Of a stretch of DNA of 58,863 nucleotides, positions 22,062 through 30,216 are shown in pieces. This stretch comes from Deltaproteobacteria bacterium (GTDB taxonomy: Bacteria; Myxococcota_A; UBA9042): NCBI GenBank assembly GCA_020632665.1, contig JACKFC010000027.1, positions 1 to 58,863 of the forward strand. The letters are read 5' to 3'. Positions within the stretch are counted from its first letter, which is position 1. Each line of letters begins with the position of its first letter. The notes beneath the pieces were generated by a model. That model did not search any database, was not told the origin of the DNA, and was given only the letters and a program-made list of their open reading frames with translations. Made by a program: the position numbers and the translations under genes.

Positions 22062-23156
22062 CTAGTTCGCGCCCCAGCTGCGCCAATAATCGGCACGGGC
22101 GAAGGTCTCGGCCGCCGCGGTCGGCTCGAGCGGGCGGCGGGTGTCGATCATCACGGCCTGCTCGTCGGTGCGCAGCTTGTCCTCAGCTGCGGCGACCGCG
22201 CCGGGCTGCGGGCCGTGGTGGATGCCTTGCGGATGAAAGGTCATCATGCCGGGGCCGATCCCTTCCCGGCTGAAGAACTGCCCGGCGTGGTAGAAGAGCA
22301 CTTCGTCGTAGTCGATATTCGCGTGGTAGAACGGGACTTTCAGTGCGCCCGGGTCGCCGGTCTCGAGCGGCCGCGGCAGGAACGAGCAGATCACCACGCC
22401 GTCGGCGACGAAGGTCGCGTGCGCGGTGGGCGGCAGGTGGTAACGCTCCGACGCGACGGGGCGGATATCGTCGACGTGCAGGCGCCACACGGTCAGCTCG
22501 CCACGCCAGCCGACCGTCGTGATCGGGTGGTGCGGGTAGCGGATGGTCGAGAGGCGGCCGCGGCGCTTGACCTGCAGGTCACGCGGCGCCTCGGCGTCTT
22601 CCGGCGGCGCCGGCGTCGGCACGTCGATGACCGCGGGGTCGAAGAGCGCGTGTTGGCCGATCAGGCCGCGGTCCGGCAGCTTCACCTCACCGCGGGTCTC
22701 GATGAAGAGGATGCGCACCGGCTCGCTCGGCACCAGCCGGTAGACGGTGCCGCGCGGGATCACCACATAGTGGCCGGGGCGAAAGTCGAGCGGGCCGAAG
22801 TCGGTCTCGATGCTGCCGCTGCCGCGGTGGACGAAGAGGATCTCGTCGCCGTCGGCGTTGCGGAAGCAGGCGCGCATCGGCGCCTCCAACGCGCCGATGC
22901 CGACCCGACAATCGTCGCCGATCAGGAGCTCGACGCGACCGGCGGCCCAATCGTCGCCGCTGGCCGGGATCGCCGCGCCGTCGAAGGCGTAGGGGCGGAG
23001 CTCGCCGTCGATCGCGACCCAATCGACCGGCGGATGGCTGCGGTAGAGGTGCGAGGTGCGGCCGAAGAAGCCCTCCCGCGCGTATTCTTCTTCGACCGTG
23101 CCGGCCGGAATGTCGACGTGGGCCTGACGGGTCGTGGTGCCGCGCTGGAAGTACAT
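22062..23156 (-). CDS. hmgA: homogentisate 1,2-dioxygenase
   Basis: A 364-residue enzyme that opens the ring of homogentisate to maleylacetoacetate. It belongs to the shorter bacterial form of the family. Probable iron ligands are His278 (PFYHAN), Glu285 (DYDEVLFY) and His314 (GIHHGPQPG). Start ATG at 23156. It leads an operon with hpd and is divergent from a LysR-type gene across 238 bases that contain a palindromic T-N11-A site. No fumarylacetoacetase or maleylacetoacetate isomerase gene is nearby. Confidence 0.95.
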   Translation of the reverse strand: MYFQRGTTTRQAHVDIPAGTVEEEYAREGFFGRTSHLYRSHPPVDWVAIDGELRPYAFDGAAIPASGDDWAAGRVELLIGDDCRVGIGALEAPMRACFRNADGDEILFVHRGSGSIETDFGPLDFRPGHYVVIPRGTVYRLVPSEPVRILFIETRGEVKLPDRGLIGQHALFDPAVIDVPTPAPPEDAEAPRDLQVKRRGRLSTIRYPHHPITTVGWRGELTVWRLHVDDIRPVASERYHLPPTAHATFVADGVVICSFLPRPLETGDPGALKVPFYHANIDYDEVLFYHAGQFFSREGIGPGMMTFHPQGIHHGPQPGAVAAAEDKLRTDEQAVMIDTRRPLEPTAAAETFARADYWRSWGAN

Positions 23157-23305
23157 GCTGCCTCTCGCTGCGGGCCTTGCGGCCGATGGTTGGAAAGGAT
23201 GACGGTGCCGAGACGGTCGCCTCTGGGCCGAAAGAGCGGCCGGGCGCACCCCCGAATCCCGCCTCGGCACCGCCACCTTGCAACGGCAGACTGGGCTTCC
23301 GTGCA

Positions 23306-23326
23306 ATCTGCGTCCAACGCAAAGAT
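23306..23326. promoter_or_regulatory. putative LysR-type operator (T-N11-A palindrome)
   Basis: ATCTGCGT-CCA-ACGCAAAGAT: GCGT/ACGC arms around CCA, bounded by T23309 and A23321, which fits T-N11-A. It lies 69 bases before the regulator start, between it and hmgA, as expected for a divergent LysR-controlled pair. Confidence 0.5.
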
Positions 23327-23394
23327 TGGATAGACTCCATCGGCTGCGTTGATGGAGAATGCCGCGCGCGCCCTCGCGCCGACGGAGCCCTGCC

Positions 23395-24282
23395 ATGCGG
23401 ATCACCCTCGATGCCCTCGAAGTCCTCGACGCAATCGACCGCGAGGGCGGCTTCTCGGCGGCGGCGCGGCGCTTGCACCGGGCGCAATCGGCGGTGAGCT
23501 ACGCCGTGCGGCAGCTCGAAGAGCAGCTCGGCCTGCAGCTCTTCGACCGCGACGGCTGGCGCGCCCACTTCACCCCGGCCGGGCGCTTGGTCCTCGACGA
23601 AGCGCGTCGCGCTTTGGCTGCGGCGCAGCGGGTCGAGGCGATCGCCGCCGGCCTGGACCAGGGCTGGGAACCGCGCCTGGCGGTGGTCGTCGACGCGGTC
23701 TTGCCGCTCGGCCCGGTCTTCGCCGCGATCGCCGAGCTCGATGCCGCCGGCGCGCCGACCCGGGTCGAGGTCGTCAGCGCGACGCTCGGCGGCGTCCCGC
23801 GGCGCTTCGACGAGATCGACGCCGACCTGATGTTGGCGAAAGAGCTCGCGCCTCGCGCCGACCTGCACCTGCTGCCGCTGGCCGAGGTCGAGATGGTCCT
23901 GGTCGCCGCGCCGGCGCATCCCTTGGCGCAGCAGGGCGGCATCTCCCGCGCCTCGCTCGACGCACACCGGGAGCTCTTGGTCTACGACTCGGGCGCGCCG
24001 ATGCCGGCCGCCTCCGAGCACGCCCTCGGCAGCAGCCGACGCTTCTTGCTCGCCGACTTCGGCAGCAAGCAGCAAGCGTTGCTCGCCGGCCTGGGCTACG
24101 GCTGGCTGCCGACCTCGCTCTGCACCGGTTTGTTGCAGCAGGGCGCGTTGGTCGAACTGCCGCTCGAGCACGGTTCGCGGTTCCGCTTCGTGCCGACGCT
24201 CGCACACCGCCGGGATCGGCCGCTCGGCCGCGCCGGTCGCGCGTTGCTGGGCCTGCTGACAGCCGAGCCGTCGCCGGGCTAA
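23395..24282 (+). CDS. LysR-type transcriptional regulator
   Basis: A 295-residue LysR-family regulator. The N-terminal helix-turn-helix is GGFSAAARRLHRAQSAVSYAVRQLEEQLG (split: residues about 17-45), followed by a linker helix and a periplasmic-binding-type effector domain (about 88-290). Start ATG 23395 with GGAG 7 bases upstream. Divergent from hmgA-hpd, so it probably controls tyrosine or homogentisate breakdown; an aromatic acid inducer is plausible but unproven. Confidence 0.9.
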   Translation: MRITLDALEVLDAIDREGGFSAAARRLHRAQSAVSYAVRQLEEQLGLQLFDRDGWRAHFTPAGRLVLDEARRALAAAQRVEAIAAGLDQGWEPRLAVVVDAVLPLGPVFAAIAELDAAGAPTRVEVVSATLGGVPRRFDEIDADLMLAKELAPRADLHLLPLAEVEMVLVAAPAHPLAQQGGISRASLDAHRELLVYDSGAPMPAASEHALGSSRRFLLADFGSKQQALLAGLGYGWLPTSLCTGLLQQGALVELPLEHGSRFRFVPTLAHRRDRPLGRAGRALLGLLTAEPSPG

Positions 24283-24363
24283 GGTGCGCCTCAGCGGCGG
24301 CGCTGGCTCCCTCACGGCGCGGCCCGACGAAGCATTCCCACGTCCCCACAACGAGGCTCCGCG

Positions 24364-26088
24364 ATGAAGGTGCTCGGCTTGAACTTCAGCAACGACGCCG
24401 CCGCCGCGCTGGTCGTCGACGGCGTGGTCCGTGGCGCGGTGCAAGAAGAGCGCTTCAGCCGCAAGAAGCACGACGCCGGCTTCCCCGCGCGGGCGATGCA
24501 ATGGTGCTTGCGCGACGCTGGGCTGCGGCTCGAAGAGATCGACGCCGTCGGCTTCTTCTGGAATCCGGGCATCCACGCCGAGCCGGCGAACGGCCGCATG
24601 GCCAGCGTGCCGCGTGATCACCTCGAATACCTCTACGCCGTCCCGGTGCAGCTGATGCGCGCCTTCGACCGCGCGGGCGAGGCCTACCGCGGCGTCGAGC
24701 GGGTCGAGCAGACCTTCCACCTCGAAGGTGGCCACGCCCTGCGCACCCACTTCTTGCGGCACCACCTCTGCCACGCGGCCGGGACCTTCTTCCGCAGCAA
24801 TTTCGAGCGCGCCGCGATCCTGACGGTCGACGGCTACGGCGAGCGCGCGTCGACCCATATCGCGCGTGGCGTCGGCCGCGACATCGAGACCCTGCTCGAG
24901 ATCGAATTCCCCCATTCGCTCGGATCGTTCTACGCCGCCCTGACGCAATACCTCGGCTTCCGCGCGAATTCCGGCGAGGGCAAGGTCATGGGCCTGGCGA
25001 GCTACGGCGACCCGATCTACGCCGACGCGCTGCGCCCGCTGATCCGCCTGCACGACCGGGGCTTCGAGCTCGACCTCTCCTACTTCAGCTACTTCCTGCC
25101 GCGCCGCCGGCGCTACACCGAGAAGTTGGTGCGTCTGCTCGGCCCGGAGCGCGCACCGGAATCGGCGATCGAGAAGCGCCACGAGGATATCGCCGCTTCG
25201 TTGCAGCTCGTCACCGAGGAGGCGCTGCTGCACCTCGCGGGCGTCGCCAAGCGGCTATCCGGCGAGCAGAACCTGGCGATGGCCGGCGGCGTGACGCTGA
25301 ATTGCGTCGCCAATGGTCGGATCACCCGCGAGACGGGCTTTCAGCGCTGCTACTTCATGCCGGCCGCCTCGGATGCCGGCACCGCGCTCGGCGCCGCGCT
25401 CTACGTCTCGCATTGCCTCGGCGACGTGCCCCGCGTGCACCAGCCCGAGACCGACGCGCTCGGTCCGCACGACGACGACGCGGCGATCGAGAAGGTTTTG
25501 CAGGTCTCCGGCTGCGTCTATGCCAAGCAGGACGATATCGCCGAATCCGCCGCGGAGCTCTTGGCGCAGGGGCAGATCGTCGGCTGGTACCAGGGCAGGG
25601 CGGAATACGGCCCGCGCGCGCTCGGCAACCGCTCGATTCTGGCCGATCCGCGCGCCGCCGAGATGAAGGACGTGCTCAACGCGCGGGTGAAGTTCCGCGA
25701 GTATTTCCGGCCATTCGCGCCGGTCGTGGTCGCTGATCAAGCCGAGCGTTGGTTCGGCACGACGCACCCGACGCCGTACATGCTCGAAGCGCATCCGGTG
25801 CCGGCCGAGACCGCTCCGCAGCTCGGCGCGGTGACGCACGTCGACGGCACCGCACGGGTGCAGACCATCCGCCGGCAGGAAAACGCCCGCTACCACGACG
25901 TCGTCGCCGCGTTCGGCCGGCGCACGGGCGTGCCGGTCTTGGTCAATACGAGCTTCAATATCCGCGGCGAGCCGGTCGTCAACAGCGTCGCCGAAGCGCT
26001 GCGCTGCTACTTCACGACCGATATGGACGCGCTTGCCATCGGCTCCTTCCTGCTGGTGAAGCCACATGTCGGTTCCGCCGGCAACTAG
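24364..26088 (+). CDS. NodU/CmcH-type O-carbamoyltransferase
   Basis: A 574-residue carbamoyltransferase. The N-terminal Kae1-like domain starts MKVLGLNFSNDAAAALVVDG and contains HHLCHAAG, LTVDGYGE and GEGKVMGLASYGDP; the C-terminal YrdC-like part includes GWYQGRAEYGPRALGNRS and VNTSFNIRGEPVV. Such enzymes transfer carbamoyl from carbamoyl phosphate through a carbamoyl-adenylate to a hydroxyl of a sugar or natural product. The next gene, a GT-C membrane protein, begins 23 bases before its stop, suggesting that the acceptor is a cell-surface glycan or lipid-linked sugar. Confidence 0.93.
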   Translation: MKVLGLNFSNDAAAALVVDGVVRGAVQEERFSRKKHDAGFPARAMQWCLRDAGLRLEEIDAVGFFWNPGIHAEPANGRMASVPRDHLEYLYAVPVQLMRAFDRAGEAYRGVERVEQTFHLEGGHALRTHFLRHHLCHAAGTFFRSNFERAAILTVDGYGERASTHIARGVGRDIETLLEIEFPHSLGSFYAALTQYLGFRANSGEGKVMGLASYGDPIYADALRPLIRLHDRGFELDLSYFSYFLPRRRRYTEKLVRLLGPERAPESAIEKRHEDIAASLQLVTEEALLHLAGVAKRLSGEQNLAMAGGVTLNCVANGRITRETGFQRCYFMPAASDAGTALGAALYVSHCLGDVPRVHQPETDALGPHDDDAAIEKVLQVSGCVYAKQDDIAESAAELLAQGQIVGWYQGRAEYGPRALGNRSILADPRAAEMKDVLNARVKFREYFRPFAPVVVADQAERWFGTTHPTPYMLEAHPVPAETAPQLGAVTHVDGTARVQTIRRQENARYHDVVAAFGRRTGVPVLVNTSFNIRGEPVVNSVAEALRCYFTTDMDALAIGSFLLVKPHVGSAGN

Positions 26089-27526
26089 CCGCGACCGCTC
26101 CTCCGATGTCGCCGCGCTGCTGCCGGCGGTGGTGCCCGCGCTCGTCGCGCTGGCGTCGCGCGCGACGGCCCTGGTCTGCGGCTTCGCCATGGACGACGCG
26201 TACAATATCGTCGGCAATCCGGCCTTGCGCAGCCTCGGCGGCGCGCTGCGGTCGGCGCTGCTGCCTTGGGGCGCTGCCGCCGACGACAGCTGGACCCACG
26301 GCCTCAACGCCGCCTATTGGCGCCCCGTCACGACCCTGTTCTGGGCGCTCCAGACGCAGCTCTTCGGGCTGCGGCCGGCCGGCTGGCATGCCGTCTCGCT
26401 GCTGCTCCACGCCGGCTGCGCCACACTCCTGGCCGCGACCATGCGCAGGCTCGGCATCGCCGCCTGGCCGGCGGCGCTGGCGGCGTCGTGGTGGGCGGCA
26501 CATGCGGTCCACGCCGAGACCGTCACCCTCTCGACCTACCAGACCGAGCTCCTCGCCACGCTCTTCGCCTTCGCGCTGCTGCACCACGCGGCGGGGGAAC
26601 GCGACGGTGGCCGTCCCGCACGCCTCGCCGTCTTCTTCGCCTTGGCGCTCGGCAGCAAGGAGAGCGGCGCGGCTGCCGCAGTGGTCTGGGCCGCATTGGC
26701 CTGGGTGCGTGCGCGTGGCGAGGACGCGCCCCTCGCTGCCCAGCTCCGTCGCTTCGGGCCCGGATTCGCGGCCCTCGCGGCGGTCGGGGCGGTGTGGCTC
26801 GGGGTCCGCAGCACCCTGGTCGACGCCTCGGCCTTGCCCTTCTTCGCCGCGCTCGATCCGAGTCAGCGGCTCGCGTCGGTGGGCGTCATCGTCGGTCACG
26901 AGCTCGGCTGGATGCTGCTGCCCTGGCCGTTGGCGCCGTTCTGGGACCAAACGATGCTGGCGCCGGCGCTCTCCTGGGCGACGCCGGCCGCTCTCGCGGG
27001 CTGGGGCTCGCTGGCGCTGCTGCTCCTCGTCGGCGCGACCCAGGCCCGCACCCGACCGCGGGTCGCGCTCGGCGCGTTGTGGTGGATCGCCGGGCTGCTG
27101 CCGACCATGCAATTCGTGCCGCTGCCGGTCGGCGCAGCGGAGCGCTTCGTCTACCTCGCCAGCGGCGGCGTCGCCGTGCTCCTCGCCAACGCTCTGCACG
27201 CGTCGTGGCAGACGCAGTCCGGGCGGTTTCGGCTCGCCGCAGCGGCGGTCGCCGCCTGGATCCTCGTGCTCGGTGCCGGATCGGCGCTGCGTGCGCTCGA
27301 TTTCCGCGACGACGAGACCCTGCATCGGGCCACGGTCCGCGACCATCCGGACGGCTTCTCCGGCTGGCATTACCTCGGCACGTGGCTGCTCGATCACGGT
27401 CGCCCGGCCGAGGCCAAGGTCGCGCTCGACCGCGCGGCCGAGATCCTGCCCGACTTCCCGCCGAACGAGCGCCTCCGCGCCGCCGCGGCGAAGGCACTCG
27501 GCTCAGGGCAAGCGCCAGAGCCGTAG
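26066..27526 (+). CDS. multi-pass GT-C/TMTC-like membrane protein
   Basis: A 486-residue integral membrane protein with many helices, a FAMDDAYNIVGNPAL acidic-pair motif in the first loop, and a TPR-like C-terminus (GWHYLGTWLLDHGRPAEAK). It has the same layout as the protein at 4581-6095. Its ATG lies within the carbamoyltransferase gene (23-base overlap), so the two are translationally coupled. It is probably a polyprenyl-phosphate-sugar-dependent glycosyltransferase acting on exported molecules. Its 3' end overlaps the convergent gene by 24 bases. Confidence 0.75.
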   Translation: MSVPPATSRDRSSDVAALLPAVVPALVALASRATALVCGFAMDDAYNIVGNPALRSLGGALRSALLPWGAAADDSWTHGLNAAYWRPVTTLFWALQTQLFGLRPAGWHAVSLLLHAGCATLLAATMRRLGIAAWPAALAASWWAAHAVHAETVTLSTYQTELLATLFAFALLHHAAGERDGGRPARLAVFFALALGSKESGAAAAVVWAALAWVRARGEDAPLAAQLRRFGPGFAALAAVGAVWLGVRSTLVDASALPFFAALDPSQRLASVGVIVGHELGWMLLPWPLAPFWDQTMLAPALSWATPAALAGWGSLALLLLVGATQARTRPRVALGALWWIAGLLPTMQFVPLPVGAAERFVYLASGGVAVLLANALHASWQTQSGRFRLAAAAVAAWILVLGAGSALRALDFRDDETLHRATVRDHPDGFSGWHYLGTWLLDHGRPAEAKVALDRAAEILPDFPPNERLRAAAAKALGSGQAPEP

Positions 27527-28981
27527 CCGCTCGCCGCCGACCCGCCGTTCCCATATGGGCTCGGCGTCACCGACGGCGCCCTGGACGTAGGCGGCGTTGC
27601 GGGCCGAGCGCGTGCGCCAGGCTTCGGACTCGTCGCGTTCCTGCAGCAGCGCGAAGATCGGCCGCTGCTCGGCGTGGGCGCGCGCGGTGAGCCGGGTCCG
27701 CGCCGAATCACGCAGCGCGGCGATGGGCGCCAGTCGCAGCCGGCCGTTGTCGGGTCCGAGGAATTTCTCCACGCCGTTGCCGTCGCACGCCACCACCGCG
27801 CCGTCCGGGATCGCCGCCCGCAGCTCTGCGATCACCGGCGCCACCCGCTGCGATTGGCGCAGCACGCCGAGATGGCCGGCGATCAGCACCAAGCTCGTCG
27901 CCAGCGCCAGGCCGATGACGCCGCGTCGTCGCACGCGATCGTCGCCTGCCAGGGCGCCACGCCCGGCCAGCCAGCGCCGCCACGCGTCGCCTTGGGCGAG
28001 GGCGAAGAGCGGCAATGCCGGCACCATGAAGCGCCCGACGAGCAGGACGCGCTTGAGCGGGCCGCTCTCTTCGGCGTGGTAGCCGTAGGCCATGTAGAGG
28101 GCGACGAAGACGACCGCCGAGCTGACCAGTCCCGCCGCGCGGGGCCCCCGATAGCGCAGCAGCAGCGGCAGGCCGGCCGGGATCAGGATCGCCGTGAGGA
28201 TCGCGTAGGTCGGCACGCCGACCAGCAGATGCGACGCCGCGAAGTCATAGCCCGGCGCCTTGACGTAGAGCGCGTCACCGAAGGCCCACCAGGTCGAGAG
28301 TGGGCGCAGGGCAACGCCGGCGATCCCGCCGACCAGGACCGCCAGGATCCCGCGTTCGCGACGCAGCAACGCCAACGCGAAGAGCGGCGCGAGGAGCACG
28401 ACGTTGGTGTCGCGGAGGTTGAAGGCGGCGCCGATGCACAGGCCGGCGAGCCCGCGTCGCAACAACAGGTGTGGCGCGTCCTGCCGCGCGTAGAGCCACA
28501 AGCCCACCGCGATGGCGGCGAACGACGGCACGTCGCTCATCGCGATGCGCGAGAAGGCCGCTGCCGGCAGAAAGAGCAGCGGGGCAAGCGCCAACTCTTC
28601 CGGCTGCCGCTCCCGCCGCAGCCAAGCCCATGTCGCCACGCAGCCGAGGATCAGCGCCAACATCGGCACGGCATAGCCGCCGCGCCAGCCAAAGAGCCGC
28701 ACCCACGGCGCCATCAACAGCGAGAGCCCGGGGACGTAGAGGCTCGGTGGTCGCGGCGTCGGCGCCAACTCGGGGCCGTGCCAGCGCGTGACCGTCGTCT
28801 CGCCGTCGGCGAAGCTCGCAGCCGCGGCGATATAGCGTACCTCGTCGACGATCAAGGTCGCGCCCGGCCACGCCAGCACACACAACGCGAGGTGCACCAG
28901 CAGCGGCAAGGCCAGCCAGCGGCGGGCGCTGCGGTCGAGGGTCGGAGCGCCGGCCTGTGCCGACGGCGCGGTCTCGCTCAC
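27503..28981 (-). CDS. GT39/ArnT-like membrane glycosyltransferase
   Basis: A 492-residue multi-pass protein. A short cytoplasmic N-terminus is followed by TM1 and the loop ATLIVDEVRYIAAAASF with the acidic DE pair typical of the PMT/ArnT GT-C family; ten or more hydrophobic helices follow and a soluble C-terminal domain of about 100 residues. Start GTG 28981 overlaps the preceding stop as GTGA, with GGGAGG upstream. It is the last gene of a three-gene operon (M81 peptidase, propeller-like protein, this enzyme). It overlaps the convergent GT-C gene by 24 bases. Confidence 0.8.
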   Translation of the reverse strand: MSETAPSAQAGAPTLDRSARRWLALPLLVHLALCVLAWPGATLIVDEVRYIAAAASFADGETTVTRWHGPELAPTPRPPSLYVPGLSLLMAPWVRLFGWRGGYAVPMLALILGCVATWAWLRRERQPEELALAPLLFLPAAAFSRIAMSDVPSFAAIAVGLWLYARQDAPHLLLRRGLAGLCIGAAFNLRDTNVVLLAPLFALALLRRERGILAVLVGGIAGVALRPLSTWWAFGDALYVKAPGYDFAASHLLVGVPTYAILTAILIPAGLPLLLRYRGPRAAGLVSSAVVFVALYMAYGYHAEESGPLKRVLLVGRFMVPALPLFALAQGDAWRRWLAGRGALAGDDRVRRRGVIGLALATSLVLIAGHLGVLRQSQRVAPVIAELRAAIPDGAVVACDGNGVEKFLGPDNGRLRLAPIAALRDSARTRLTARAHAEQRPIFALLQERDESEAWRTRSARNAAYVQGAVGDAEPIWERRVGGERLRLWRLP

Positions 28982-30216
28982 CGCCCGCCTCCCGCGGCGA
29001 CGTCGAGCAGACGGCGCGCGGTCTCGGCAGCGGCCAGGCAGACGTCCAGCCCCGCGGCAGGCGCCGGGATCGTGTCGAGCTCGGACCAGACGGCGGCGCG
29101 GATGGCGTTGTCCGCGCCCCGCCAGATCAGCCGCCGCGGATGGGCGGCGAGCACGCCGCCGCGGCGAATCGTCGGCAGCAGGCCGAGGATCGAGAAGGTC
29201 GGCTCGACCCGCACGATCGCGAGCAAGTCGCCCATCTGCACCGCGGCGTGGCGGCTGTCGGGGCTGATGCTCCACTGCGGCGGATGCGGCGACGCCAGCG
29301 CCGCCGCCGGAGCGACCGCCGCGGCCGCACCGCCGACATCCTCGCGCAGCAGCGTCCAGCCCGCGCCGAGCACGCGCTTGCCGCTGGCGTCGACGGCGAT
29401 CGCGGCGCCACGGGAGAGGGGCGTCCACGGGCCCGAGAGGCTGCCGCCTTCCGGGGCCGAGAGCGCGGCGGCGCCGTCGGCTGTTTGCAGCACGACGCGC
29501 CAAGCGACTTCGCCCACGATCAGGGCCGAGGGCTCGGGCACGTCGAGGCTGCCGAGGACGCGCAAGCTGGCCGCGTCGAGGAAGAGCAGGGTGCCGCCGG
29601 CCCAGAACCAGAGCCGGCTGCCGTCGCGCGAGGTGGCGATCCGCGGCCGACGCACTTCACCCTCGGCGAGTGGCACACAGCGCTGCACTGTGCGGGTGCC
29701 GTCGACGGCCAGCGCGTGGACGCATGCGAAGCCGCCCGCCGACGGAGCCTGCGGTCGCGGGCCGGGCGGAGGTTGCTGCTGCCGCGTCGTCAGCGCGACG
29801 TGGCCTCCGCCGGCGTCGATCGCCAGGTCGAGCGCGCCGGGCGGGATCGGCACCACCTTGGCTTTGTCCTCGAGCGCGAAGCACGGCCATCGCCGCAGCT
29901 TGCCCTGCGGCTGGACGAAGAGGACGGCGCCGCCCTCGTCGGCGAGCCGCATCAAGGCACCTTCGGGGCGTGGTTGCCACGCGCTGACGCGGCCGTGGCG
30001 CAGGTCGACCACGCGCACCCGCTCCGCGTCGCCGAGCAGCGCAGCCTCGCCATCTGCCGAGAGGTCGAGCAGCTCTTCGCCGGGCTCGCCGATGCGCCGA
30101 CCCGGCTCCGAGGCCCACGCCGCCGTCACCAGCGTGAGCACAACTGTCGCCGCGAGTGAGGCGGCCACGCGCGGCGTCACGCAACGACGCGAGGCGGTCG
30201 ACGCAACCAGGCTCAC
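28978..30216 (-). CDS. exported WD/beta-propeller-like protein
   Basis: A 412-residue protein. Start GTG 30216 overlaps the upstream stop (GTGA). A signal sequence (VTLVTAAWAS, cleavage about 35) is followed by repeated four-strand blades with D-(G/A)-x-(G/R)-x3-(A/R) turns (LDLSADGEAALLG, IATSRDGSRLWFW, WSISPDSRHAAVQ), as in WD40-like propellers. There is no enzyme motif. It sits between an M81 peptidase and a GT-C enzyme. Its precise function is unknown. Confidence 0.7.
   Translation of the reverse strand: MSLVASTASRRCVTPRVAASLAATVVLTLVTAAWASEPGRRIGEPGEELLDLSADGEAALLGDAERVRVVDLRHGRVSAWQPRPEGALMRLADEGGAVLFVQPQGKLRRWPCFALEDKAKVVPIPPGALDLAIDAGGGHVALTTRQQQPPPGPRPQAPSAGGFACVHALAVDGTRTVQRCVPLAEGEVRRPRIATSRDGSRLWFWAGGTLLFLDAASLRVLGSLDVPEPSALIVGEVAWRVVLQTADGAAALSAPEGGSLSGPWTPLSRGAAIAVDASGKRVLGAGWTLLREDVGGAAAAVAPAAALASPHPPQWSISPDSRHAAVQMGDLLAIVRVEPTFSILGLLPTIRRGGVLAAHPRRLIWRGADNAIRAAVWSELDTIPAPAAGLDVCLAAAETARRLLDVAAGGGR

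Noticed and set aside
24364..26088. An antibiotic biosynthesis cluster around the carbamoyltransferase
   Set aside because: No polyketide, peptide synthetase or tailoring gene is nearby.
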